Source: JAUWMI01 sp964454265 (lineage in GTDB: Bacteria > Sumerlaeota > Sumerlaeia > MWCT01 > JAUWMI01). Taken from it: a stretch of 42,487 nt of DNA. The notes under the pieces were generated by a model, which had not been told where the DNA came from, ran no database searches, and saw nothing but the letters and a program-made list of their open reading frames with translations. Location of the stretch: assembly GCA_964454265.1 (NCBI GenBank), contig CAYVXD010000020.1, forward strand, positions 1-42,487, in the 5' to 3' direction. Within the stretch, counting starts at the first letter, position 1. Each line of letters starts with the position of its first letter. The position numbers were made by a program, and so were the translations under genes. Shown piece by piece: positions 16,739 through 24,352 of the stretch.

Positions 16739-17329
16739 CTATAGAATGCCCTTGGTGGATGGTATGGATTTTCTGCGGGGGTCTTGCTGGACGGCTTCGC
16801 CAAGTGCCTTGCCGCAGGCCTTAAAGAGTACTTCAAGAATATGGTGAGCATTGGTGCCGTAGAACAAGTTCAGATGCATGGTGAGTCCGGCATTCATGGC
16901 TAAGGCGCGAAAGAACTCCTTTCCCAGCTCGGTGTCGAATTGACCTACCTTCTCCTTAGGACATTGCACTGCGTATTTCAAGTACGGCCGATTGCAAATA
17001 TCCACGACACAGTGTGCAAGTGTCTCTTCCATGGGTATGAAAGCCGAGCCATAGCGCACGATTCCCTTCTTATCTCCCAGCGCCTTGTCCAGCGCCTTAC
17101 CCAGGCAAATTCCCACATCTTCAACCGTGTGGTGATAATCAACCTCGGTATCTCCCCTACCTGTAATGGTGATGTCAAAGTGGCCGTGGTGGGCCAGCAA
17201 CTCAAGCATGTGATTGAAAAAGGGTATATCGAGTGTTGAGCGGAATTTTCCGGTTCCGTTAATAGTGAGTGAGACCTCAAGGGAGGTTTCGCGTGTTTTG
17301 CGCTGGCTGGTTGCCTTACGTTTAGTCAT
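16739..17329 (-). CDS. hisB: Imidazoleglycerol-phosphate dehydratase
   Basis: HisB dehydrates imidazoleglycerol phosphate to imidazole-acetol phosphate in histidine synthesis. The 196-residue, single-function protein shows both manganese-binding histidine motifs: VDYHHTVEDVGICLG, and the C-terminal NAHHILEVLFKACGKAL. The opening TRKTxETSLEVSLTINGTG is typical. No phosphatase domain is fused. Its ATG overlaps the hisC stop by 4 bp, so it is translationally coupled and is the last gene of hisD-hisC-hisB. The rest of the pathway must lie elsewhere. Family and role are secure. Confidence 0.96.
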   Translation of the reverse strand: MTKRKATSQRKTRETSLEVSLTINGTGKFRSTLDIPFFNHMLELLAHHGHFDITITGRGDTEVDYHHTVEDVGICLGKALDKALGDKKGIVRYGSAFIPMEETLAHCVVDICNRPYLKYAVQCPKEKVGQFDTELGKEFFRALAMNAGLTMHLNLFYGTNAHHILEVLFKACGKALGEAVQQDPRRKSIPSTKGIL

Positions 17330-18381
17330 GGTTTGTCACCTCGAATCAGGTTTTTAAGAGTCCGAAGCAATGTAGTCATCTCCTGCTCGGTTCCAATGGA
17401 GATGCGAAGGCCCGGGGTGTGCGATTCAGATGTGAAATAGCGAACGAGGATCTTTCGCGCCTTGAGCTGCTGATAGATTCTATGGGTCTGCTGGCCAATG
17501 GCGAAGAGGAAGTTTGCGTGAGAGAGAGGAACGCGAAATCCGAGATTCCGGAGTTCGCGGCGCGCCCGGGCACGGGTTTGCTTAATGCGCTGGATGTTGC
17601 GGCGAAAGTAGGGTACGGCCCGTAGGGCGGCTTCCGCTGCCACCTGGCTGAGCCTGTTCACATTGTAGGAATCTTTAATCTTATAGAGCTGCGAAATGAT
17701 CTGTGGACTGGCGACCGCGAAGCCGATTCGCAAGCCAGCCAGAGAGTAGGATTTTGACAGCGTGCGGGTGATGATGAGGTTGCGAAAGCGTCGCAGGAGG
17801 CCCAGGCAATGCTGAGGTGCAAAGTCAACGTATGCCTCGTCGAGCACAAACAGGGTTCTTGGACAAGTGCGAAGAAGCCGAGCCATGAGCTCTGGAGGAT
17901 AGAAGGTTCCTACGGGCGAATTCGGATTAGCAAGAAAGAAGATCTTCACGCGAGAGGAGAAGACTGCTGAGGGCATCCCATAGTCATCTTCAAGGGGATA
18001 CGTAATAATGTTCGCCCGGAACATTTGACCGAGTGTTTCAAACAGGGTGTAGGTAGGGGCGAGCATCCCGATGCGCGTTCCCGGTTCAATATAGGTCTGG
18101 CAGATTAGACGTAGAATTTCATCAGAGCCATTTCCGATTATGAAGTTGGATGCAGGGATCTTGAACCGTCGTGCAAGGATAGAGCGCAGGCTCGTGCAAA
18201 CAGGATCGGGGTAGATGCGCAACTGTGGGTTCGTGGCCTTTCGGAGTGCTGCTGACACCTGAGGTGCAGGTGGGTACGGATTTTCGTTGCTATTTAATTT
18301 AAGGTATCCGGGGGTTCTTGGTTGGAGTCCGGGGACGTATGGTACAAGGTCTTGCACTGCACGTGTGGGCTGAATCGTCAT
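17326..18381 (-). CDS. hisC: Histidinol-phosphate aminotransferase
   Basis: HisC is a PLP enzyme that converts imidazole-acetol phosphate to histidinol phosphate. The 351-residue protein has LNSNENPYPP near the N-terminus, the cofactor region NGSDEILRLICQTYIEPG, the aspartate loop LDEAYVDFAP, and the PLP lysine in TRTLSKSYSLAGLRIGFA. Length fits the fold-type I family. It overlaps hisD upstream and hisB downstream by 4 bp each, so all three are translated as one coupled operon. Close relatives act on other amino acids, but the his context decides the call. Confidence 0.96.
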   Translation of the reverse strand: MTIQPTRAVQDLVPYVPGLQPRTPGYLKLNSNENPYPPAPQVSAALRKATNPQLRIYPDPVCTSLRSILARRFKIPASNFIIGNGSDEILRLICQTYIEPGTRIGMLAPTYTLFETLGQMFRANIITYPLEDDYGMPSAVFSSRVKIFFLANPNSPVGTFYPPELMARLLRTCPRTLFVLDEAYVDFAPQHCLGLLRRFRNLIITRTLSKSYSLAGLRIGFAVASPQIISQLYKIKDSYNVNRLSQVAAEAALRAVPYFRRNIQRIKQTRARARRELRNLGFRVPLSHANFLFAIGQQTHRIYQQLKARKILVRYFTSESHTPGLRISIGTEQEMTTLLRTLKNLIRGDKP

Positions 18382-19673
18382 CGCTTTTTATTCTCTCGGA
18401 TCCGAACGGCGATGGCATTTGCGTGCTCCACCAGTCCTTCCGCCTCCGCAATTGCGATCGCATGGCGGGCCAGACGCACAAGCCCGGATTTTCTACAATG
18501 AATTACATTGCTGGCCTTCAGAAAGCTCTCCACTGAAAGAGGCGAGAAAAAGCGTGCTGTGCCGCCAGTAGGCAGTACGTGATTAGGGCCTGCCAGATAG
18601 TCGCCAATTGGTTCTGGCGAAAATGGGCCAACAAAGATGGCGCCAACATTTCGGATTTGGTCTGCGAGCCGCTGGGGAGCTGAAGTCAGAATTTCCAGAT
18701 GTTCAGGGGCAATGCGGTTTGCCAGTGACGCGGCATCGCTCCGTGACTTGACTCGGATAATCAGCCCGTGACGCCTGAGCGATGCCTGAGCAATCTGGCG
18801 TCGTGGTGATTGCTCGAGCCGTGCAGCCAGCAGTTGCTGCAGTTTTTGGAGCGGAAAGCGTCCAATGAGAATTGCCACAGCCACGGCGTCCTCGTCGTGT
18901 TCCGCCTGTGAAAGCAGATCCGCGGCGACGTATTGTACGTCAGCCGTGCGATCAGCAATGACCACAATTTCGCTCGGTCCGGCGAGCATGTCAATGTCAA
19001 TCACCCCGTAGAGAAGCCTTTTTGCCTCCGTAACGTATATATTGCCCGGGCCGACTATCTTATCAACTCGTTTGATGGTCTGGGTGCCATAAGCCAGTGC
19101 TGCAATTGCCTGAGCCCCGCCGATCTGGTATACTTTCTTAATCCCAACGAGATGTGCTGCAGCGAGTGTGGGACGGTTGATCTTTCTCTTAGGGGATGGT
19201 GGCGTGACCATGACGATCTCAGGCACGCCGGCGATCTGAGCCGGGATGGCATTCATCAATACCGATGAAGGGTAGGCGGCTTTCCCGCCAGGGATGTAGA
19301 TGGCAACGCGCTGCAGCGGTAGCCACCGTTGAGTCAGCGTAACGCCAAGACGGTCGGTGAACGACCATGAGTGCTTCAGCTGGCGGCGATGGAATCGCTG
19401 GATGCGATTTCGGGCGAGAGTCAATGCCCGGCGGAGCGCTGGATCAAGATGCTCCCAGGCCTCTTTGAGCTGTCGCGGTGGAATGCGCATAGACTGCTCG
19501 CTGAGCGCGACACCATCATATTGTCGAGTATATCGCAGCACGGCGCGGTTGCCCTGGTGGCGTACATCTTCGACAATCTTGCGCACGCGCTGATTTACGC
19601 GCAGCTCCTTACGGCGATGCGCAAGGTACGCCCAAGGTTTTTGCTGCTCTTGTGGATATGTAAGTACGCGCAT
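18378..19673 (-). CDS. hisD: Histidinol dehydrogenase
   Basis: HisD is a zinc enzyme that oxidises histidinol to histidine using two NAD+. The 431-residue protein has the NAD-binding and signature region IVGPGNIYVTEAKRLL, then DMLAGPSEIVVIADRTAD. The zinc/catalytic section SQAEHDEDAVAV and the APEHLEIL motif follow, and near the C-terminus LPTGGTARFFSPLSVESFLK. Length is normal. It is the first gene of the coupled hisDCB set and follows the TlpA-like lipoprotein gene by 128 bp on the same strand. No attenuator-type His-codon leader is visible in that gap. Confidence 0.96.
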   Translation of the reverse strand: MRVLTYPQEQQKPWAYLAHRRKELRVNQRVRKIVEDVRHQGNRAVLRYTRQYDGVALSEQSMRIPPRQLKEAWEHLDPALRRALTLARNRIQRFHRRQLKHSWSFTDRLGVTLTQRWLPLQRVAIYIPGGKAAYPSSVLMNAIPAQIAGVPEIVMVTPPSPKRKINRPTLAAAHLVGIKKVYQIGGAQAIAALAYGTQTIKRVDKIVGPGNIYVTEAKRLLYGVIDIDMLAGPSEIVVIADRTADVQYVAADLLSQAEHDEDAVAVAILIGRFPLQKLQQLLAARLEQSPRRQIAQASLRRHGLIIRVKSRSDAASLANRIAPEHLEILTSAPQRLADQIRNVGAIFVGPFSPEPIGDYLAGPNHVLPTGGTARFFSPLSVESFLKASNVIHCRKSGLVRLARHAIAIAEAEGLVEHANAIAVRIRENKKR

Positions 19674-19801
19674 TCGCGATGCCTCTTACTAGAGGGTTCT
19701 GCGGTCTTCAGTAGAATGCCCCGGTTGTTCTACCAGCGTAAGCTGAAGGGTCTTTCAGTATGACAACCCAATGGGCATTTCTTCCCCGGCGATTCCCCAG
19801 G

Positions 19802-21040
19802 CTACGAGATGCCCAGCTCCTCAAGCGTGCTCAAGAGCTCTTCTTCCGTGGGCACACGATTGAGGTCGGTCTGAATGTTTCCGGTCTGATCAATGATGAT
19901 CAGGCGCGGGAGCACGCGCACGTCGTATCGCGATGCGACGCTTTCATTGAGATCGCGGAGCACAGGGGAAGTGATGCTACGCTTCTCTAGAAAGCTCTTG
20001 ACCACTTCGGAATTGGCTTCGTTGGTCACACCGATTACGACAAGGTCGCTGGCTGCATAGCGCTCGTGGAGCTTTTGTAGGAGCAATAACGTGCTGACTG
20101 ACTGGGGATGCTGAGTTGTCCAGAAGCTCACGATCACTACCTTCCCGCTGAGCGACTGCAGGCTGTGGGTATTGCCCTCAAGGTCTTCTAATGTAAATGC
20201 AGGCGCCTTTTGACCCACCAAGATGCGAGGTGAAGAAGCGGGCTGCGGTCCCAGCGAGAGCTGCGCAACCTCTTGGGCTCCAGCAGGCGGATTAAATGTG
20301 AAAACCTGGGAAGGAATGGCCTCATTCAGATGGATGTTCTTATGCCATTCCGAGATCACAACCGGTGTGGATGGAGGAGTTATGCCCTGCTGCTTAGCAA
20401 TAGACTGAAGGTATGGCGTCATATCGGTGGTAGATTTGCGAATAATGTGCGCCCGCTTGTCAACCCACAGCTTAATTATGGTATCGTTGTTTTGCGTCAG
20501 GCGAAGAACCTCACAGAGATGTGCGCCAACTGAATCCGATTGCTCCAGTTCTACTGATTTGATGTTGTCCATGAGATACGCATCAGGATTGTCCAGCATA
20601 ATGAGCGCAGGGACGGTGCAGCGGATTTTCGTCAGAAGACCCTCCTGGGCTTCTGCTGTGAACGTGGCAGGCACAGGAATCTTCATATATTCCTTAAGTA
20701 TCTCCAGATAGGAATAGAGATGCTTCCCATCCGATACTATCTGTGCACCTGCCACTGGATTCTTGTTGACAAAAGCCACCTTGTTTGGCCGTTCAAACGC
20801 AAACATGATACTTTGCGGCTTCTGCATGCGATCGGAAAGCTGCACTTCGATCTGGGCTTGATAGGAGCGGAGTGCGCGGTAGCGTTTCAGCACTGAATCG
20901 AGGATTGCGCGGGCCTGGTCGTGCTGCTTGGGAGCCTGCGCACCGGGGCCGCATGAGAGCATTGCAAATGCAAGGAGGATGACAGGAACCGTAGCAGTGT
21001 AGCAGCGTCGCATCATATTTGATTCAATTCCAGAAGACAT
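19802..21040 (-). CDS. Lipoprotein: LolA/DUF2092-like domain fused to cysteine-less TlpA domain
   Basis: This 412-residue envelope protein starts with a lipoprotein signal (hydrophobic VPVILLAFAML, then S-C at the cleavage site). A start at the second ATG (21016) gives a tidier signal peptide. Residues ~40-230 look like a LolA/DUF2092-type beta domain (ILDSVLKRYRALRSYQAQIEVQLS, then KVAFVNKNPV and KHLYSYLEI), of the kind that binds lipids or lipoproteins. Residues ~275-410 form a TlpA/redoxin thioredoxin fold: APAFTLEDLEGNTHSLQSLSGKVVIVSFW. The expected C-x-x-C after FW is replaced by TTQHPQS, so no disulphide chemistry is possible there, although the cis-Pro region (VLPRLIIID) is kept. It is probably a structural or binding protein. 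Confidence 0.82.
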   Translation of the reverse strand: MSSGIESNMMRRCYTATVPVILLAFAMLSCGPGAQAPKQHDQARAILDSVLKRYRALRSYQAQIEVQLSDRMQKPQSIMFAFERPNKVAFVNKNPVAGAQIVSDGKHLYSYLEILKEYMKIPVPATFTAEAQEGLLTKIRCTVPALIMLDNPDAYLMDNIKSVELEQSDSVGAHLCEVLRLTQNNDTIIKLWVDKRAHIIRKSTTDMTPYLQSIAKQQGITPPSTPVVISEWHKNIHLNEAIPSQVFTFNPPAGAQEVAQLSLGPQPASSPRILVGQKAPAFTLEDLEGNTHSLQSLSGKVVIVSFWTTQHPQSVSTLLLLQKLHERYAASDLVVIGVTNEANSEVVKSFLEKRSITSPVLRDLNESVASRYDVRVLPRLIIIDQTGNIQTDLNRVPTEEELLSTLEELGIS

Positions 21041-21545
21041 GTTTTGTCCACGACTCTCGAATCATCGCAGGCTCTTCTCAAGGCGTGACAGCTGCTAATT
21101 CAGAGATCTGTGCGTCCATCTGCAGCTGAAATTTTTGATAACAGATACCCTTATTCTGATTTAAGTGTCAATACTTTGTATGCGTGGTGTCCTAATCTAA
21201 TTTGTTGTGTTCTGTTTGTTTTTTGCAGGGCTGTTATATTTAGCGCCCTTGCTAATACTTTTGCCTGGCCAAAATGCTGTAGGGGCGAGGTCTCCTCGCC
21301 CATGGGCGGGCTAACCCCGCCCCTACCTCCTGACTACATAGATTATCTGTTATTGGCTTTAGATTCGATATAAATCTCTGTGGCATTCTTCAATCAAAGC
21401 AGGACACAAGGTTTGTATGAGGTCTTGGAGAAAAAGGGGAGGATCTATCAGCATGTGCAAAACCTTGACTTTTCCAGGGACATGAGGCAATAGGATAAAC
21501 TTTGTTAGACGTAAGAGAGGGTGGTTCTTGGAGGGAGAATTCAAT
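21041..21545. repeat. Divergent intergenic region with GTAGGGGCG palindrome
   Basis: This 505-bp gap lies between the lipoprotein gene (minus) and the thioesterase gene (plus), so promoters in both directions are expected here. I find none I would assert. It contains one palindromic repeat at 21279-21326 (gtaggggcgaggtctcctcg ... gcccctac), of the same family as 55-109 and 39028-39075. No gene or RNA is recognised. Confidence 0.55.
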
Positions 21546-21989
21546 GTGAGTGAAAAGCCGCGGGCAAGGGAAAATCTGCAGACGTTCGAGACGATTGTCC
21601 GCGTGACTTACAGTGACACGGATCAGATGGGCATGGTCTATTATGCAAATTATCTGATCTGGTTCGAGATTGGCCGCACCGAATTCCTGCGGCAGTATGG
21701 GTTGACATACAAGTCGTTAGAGACGCGGGGCGTGTTTTTGCCGGTCGCACGATGTGTATGTGAGTATAAATCGCCAGCAAAGTATGATGATCTAATCCGG
21801 ATCGTGACAACGATTGCCCAAATGACCAGAGCCAGCATCACCTTTTCTTACAAGTTGTTGCGTGAGGGAAGCGGAGAAATAATCGCTCTGGGAGAGACGA
21901 AACACGTCTGTATTGGTCGCGACGGAAAGATTCTAAAGTCGGGCCTCTCAGGTTTGCCGTTTAAAGCACCTGGGACAAATGGGCAATAG
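21546..21989 (+). CDS. YbgC-like acyl-CoA thioesterase (hotdog fold)
   Basis: The GTG at 21546 is preferred because GGAGGGAG lies eight bases upstream; the TTG at 21528 overlaps that site. The 147-residue hotdog-fold enzyme has the 4-hydroxybenzoyl-CoA thioesterase/YbgC signature VTYSDTDQMGMVYYANYLIWFEIGRTE, with catalytic Asp in T-D-Q-M-G and the conserved downstream Glu. Members hydrolyse acyl-CoA thioesters; YbgC proteins often accompany the Tol-Pal envelope system. No tol genes are seen here, but the following genes are envelope and division genes, which fits a membrane-lipid role. Substrate is unknown. Confidence 0.9.
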   Translation: MSEKPRARENLQTFETIVRVTYSDTDQMGMVYYANYLIWFEIGRTEFLRQYGLTYKSLETRGVFLPVARCVCEYKSPAKYDDLIRIVTTIAQMTRASITFSYKLLREGSGEIIALGETKHVCIGRDGKILKSGLSGLPFKAPGTNGQ

Positions 21990-22082
21990 CAATGGTGGCG
22001 TGGGCAATCAGCAAATCATCTAGCACCATGCAACCAGATCCGCAGATAAGAGGTAGGAAGATTTTAGATCGTATACAATAAT

Positions 22083-22931
22083 ATGGTGCGGGAGAATACA
22101 GTGTCTGACGTGGAGAAGCGAGCTTATTTGATCGAATGGCTGGTGTTTGCTCTTCTATTTACACTCCTGGTGGGATTCTTGCTGTGCCGCAAGAATTTCA
22201 CGGCGCTTGTTGCCTATCTAGAGAAGAGCACACCAGTCAAGTTGGTTCTACACAGAGATGTCACTGGTGAGCACCTGGCGCCTCTGGTTACTGCGTTAGA
22301 GCGGACGCCAGGGGTGGCTGGCGTTGATGTGATCAGTAGCGCGACGTTACAGAATGTTATGCAGCAGCAGGAGCCATGGGTTCAGGAACTTGATACAGTC
22401 TTGCCTGGTACGTATCCGGTAAGCATCAATGTAGCGATTGACGGCAGCCTGCGAGACCGTAGGGCTTTTGCTTCGGCACTTGTGGGCATCGCGCAGTTGG
22501 ATGGTGTGGAGACGTTGATGTATGAGGAAAAAGGTTTTGACAAATCCAGGGAGTTTGTGCGATTCGTGTATCAGTTATTTCGCAGCGTATTGGTATTAGT
22601 ATTTTTATCTGTCGGCATTCTCTATTGCGCGACGCGTGCGCTCGGGGTTCGTGGTCAATACGACAAGAGTGGCGAAGGTGGCAGCTGGGTTGAGGAGAAC
22701 CCGGCGCATTTTACGTCCAGAACGATTATTTCAGGCATTGCTGCAGGCGTGACGGCAGGGATGTTTAGTCTTATTTTTCTGTGGTGGTGTATAGAGACCG
22801 CCAATCTGGTGCTTCAATATCGGCTGGTATTTTTCACACTAGGAGAGATTAGTGTGTTTTTGTTTTCGGCGATGGCACTGCGCGTTGGGCTGGATGTCTT
22901 AACAGGCGGGTGGCAAAGGACGCGGAAGTAG
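22083..22931 (+). CDS. ftsX: FtsX-type cell-division permease
   Basis: FtsX is the membrane subunit that, with the ATPase FtsE, turns on septal murein hydrolases through periplasmic activators such as EnvC. The 282-residue protein has TM1 at about residues 20-36 and a periplasmic loop (about 50-155) containing the FtsX ECD pattern LVTALERTPGVAGVDVISS ... YPVSINVAI. Three further membrane segments lie near 165-185, 213-235 and 245-268. A GTG at 22101 preceded by GGGAGA five bases upstream is a better start than the ATG at 22083. FtsE is not adjacent, unlike the usual ftsE-ftsX order. The EnvC-like gene follows directly, which supports the identification. The sequence is diverged, so confidence is moderate to good. 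Confidence 0.8.
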   Translation: MVRENTVSDVEKRAYLIEWLVFALLFTLLVGFLLCRKNFTALVAYLEKSTPVKLVLHRDVTGEHLAPLVTALERTPGVAGVDVISSATLQNVMQQQEPWVQELDTVLPGTYPVSINVAIDGSLRDRRAFASALVGIAQLDGVETLMYEEKGFDKSREFVRFVYQLFRSVLVLVFLSVGILYCATRALGVRGQYDKSGEGGSWVEENPAHFTSRTIISGIAAGVTAGMFSLIFLWWCIETANLVLQYRLVFFTLGEISVFLFSAMALRVGLDVLTGGWQRTRK

Positions 22932-22936
22932 ATATA

Positions 22937-24220
22937 ATGTCGCAAATACGGAGCTGTAAGGTGAGTGGCTGGTGGAGACGATTGGTTTGGAATGTGTTAA
23001 TCGGCTGGTTGGTAGGAATAGTATTAGCGGGCTGCCTGGTGAACTCCACACTGGTGGCGCAAGAGGAAAAGACTCGGGCCGGTGATTTAAAGAAGATAGA
23101 ATATTCGGAAGAGACTTTGGAAGAGACGCAATCAGTGTTGAATCAGCTTGAGACCAATATCGATGCGTTACAGCAGGAGAGCAAGCAGCTCGATCAAAAG
23201 GCGCGTCAGAAGCGAAGCGAGATAAAGCAGGTAGAACGCTCGCTCAACCAGCAATCCCGGCTCTGCCGAATTTATGATTACAAGTTGCACAATACAGAAC
23301 TAGAAGTAGGGCAAGTGCATGAAGATCTGGCGCGGCTGAATCAGGGGATTGCCAAGCAGCAGACGCAGTTGCAGCTCGAGCTGCAGCAGCTTGAGTTGCT
23401 TGGACTACAAAGAGCGCCGCATCGTCTCCTTGTGCGAGGGGCGAATGCAGTAGATGAGTATTTTGTGGCCAAGACGACAGCGCGGCATGGGCTGGAAAAG
23501 TTAAGACAACAGCTAGCGGATCAGGCCATGCTGCGAGATCTGTTGGAGGAAATCGGGACATCGCATCAACAGACAGAGATAGTGAGTCAGCAGTCGCAGG
23601 AGGAGCGCCAAAGCACAGAGAAGCAGATGGAAAATGAATTGCAGTATCTCGAATCGCTCATGCGTACCAAGAGCGAGACACAGGAAAAGATGGCTGCTCT
23701 CCAAGAGCGGCAGCGGCGTGTGGCGCAGATCATTCGCTTATTGATGCGACAGAAAAGTGCACGCGAGCAGGCGGAAGCAGCATCCCAGCTCCTTTTCAGA
23801 GAAGACGGCACGTTGCCATGGCCTTGCACCATGCCTCTCGTGCGGGGATTTTCAAAGGATACAACAGACGAAGCGAGCTACAATCCCGGGGTTGATCTGG
23901 CATTGCCCCAGGGTTCGGAAATCCGGGTTGTTGCACCGGGTGAGGTGCTCTACGCGAAGGTGTTTAAAGGCTACGATAATTTGGTAATCGTTGATCACGG
24001 CGGCGGGATGTGTAGTCTCTATGCGTTTCTTGATAAGATACTGGTCACGCAAGGCGAGAGGGTTGAAAAGGATGCCGTGGTCGGGTTATCCGGGTTGCTC
24101 GAAGGGAATTGGGGCCCGGGTGTGCATTTTGAACTTCGCAAAGACGGCGAGGCGATTGATCCTCGCGTGTGGTTTGAGGCAGCTTCTGGCCAAGCAGGCG
24201 CTGGGGCGAGCGGGAAATAG
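22937..24220 (+). CDS. EnvC/NlpD-like murein hydrolase activator (degenerate M23)
   Basis: This 427-residue periplasmic protein has an N-terminal signal/anchor (WNVLIGWLVGIVLAGCLV), a long coiled coil (about residues 45-270, heavy in Gln/Glu/Leu) and a C-terminal LytM/M23 domain (from about 295). The M23 zinc ligands are lost. The usual H-x-G-x-D is N-P-G-V-D, the Y-A-H-L histidine is F (YAFL), and H-L-H-F is G-V-H-F. It should therefore be a non-catalytic amidase activator of the EnvC class, driven by FtsX just upstream. The chosen ATG is 5 bp past the ftsX stop; a GTG at 22910 would overlap it. An S41 protease follows, as in many genomes. Confidence 0.88.
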   Translation: MSQIRSCKVSGWWRRLVWNVLIGWLVGIVLAGCLVNSTLVAQEEKTRAGDLKKIEYSEETLEETQSVLNQLETNIDALQQESKQLDQKARQKRSEIKQVERSLNQQSRLCRIYDYKLHNTELEVGQVHEDLARLNQGIAKQQTQLQLELQQLELLGLQRAPHRLLVRGANAVDEYFVAKTTARHGLEKLRQQLADQAMLRDLLEEIGTSHQQTEIVSQQSQEERQSTEKQMENELQYLESLMRTKSETQEKMAALQERQRRVAQIIRLLMRQKSAREQAEAASQLLFREDGTLPWPCTMPLVRGFSKDTTDEASYNPGVDLALPQGSEIRVVAPGEVLYAKVFKGYDNLVIVDHGGGMCSLYAFLDKILVTQGERVEKDAVVGLSGLLEGNWGPGVHFELRKDGEAIDPRVWFEAASGQAGAGASGK

Positions 24221-24236
24221 AGGCGGGGTCGGTCAA

Positions 24237-24289
24237 CCAGAGTTAGGCACGCTTCTTGTCCGCCGTCAGACGTCTGGCTCTGGTTTTTT
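24237..24289 (+). terminator. Possible terminator between EnvC-like gene and protease gene
   Basis: CCAGAG at 24237-24242 can pair with CTCTGG at 24278-24283, immediately followed by six T residues. An inner palindrome (cagacgtctg) may strengthen it. The stem is short and the loop long, so it may be only a partial terminator ahead of the protease gene. Confidence 0.4.
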
Positions 24290-24352
24290 AGCGTGACAAT
24301 GCGGCAATATCATTACGTTGCCAGCAAATTCAGTATGGAATGAGGAGTGCAC

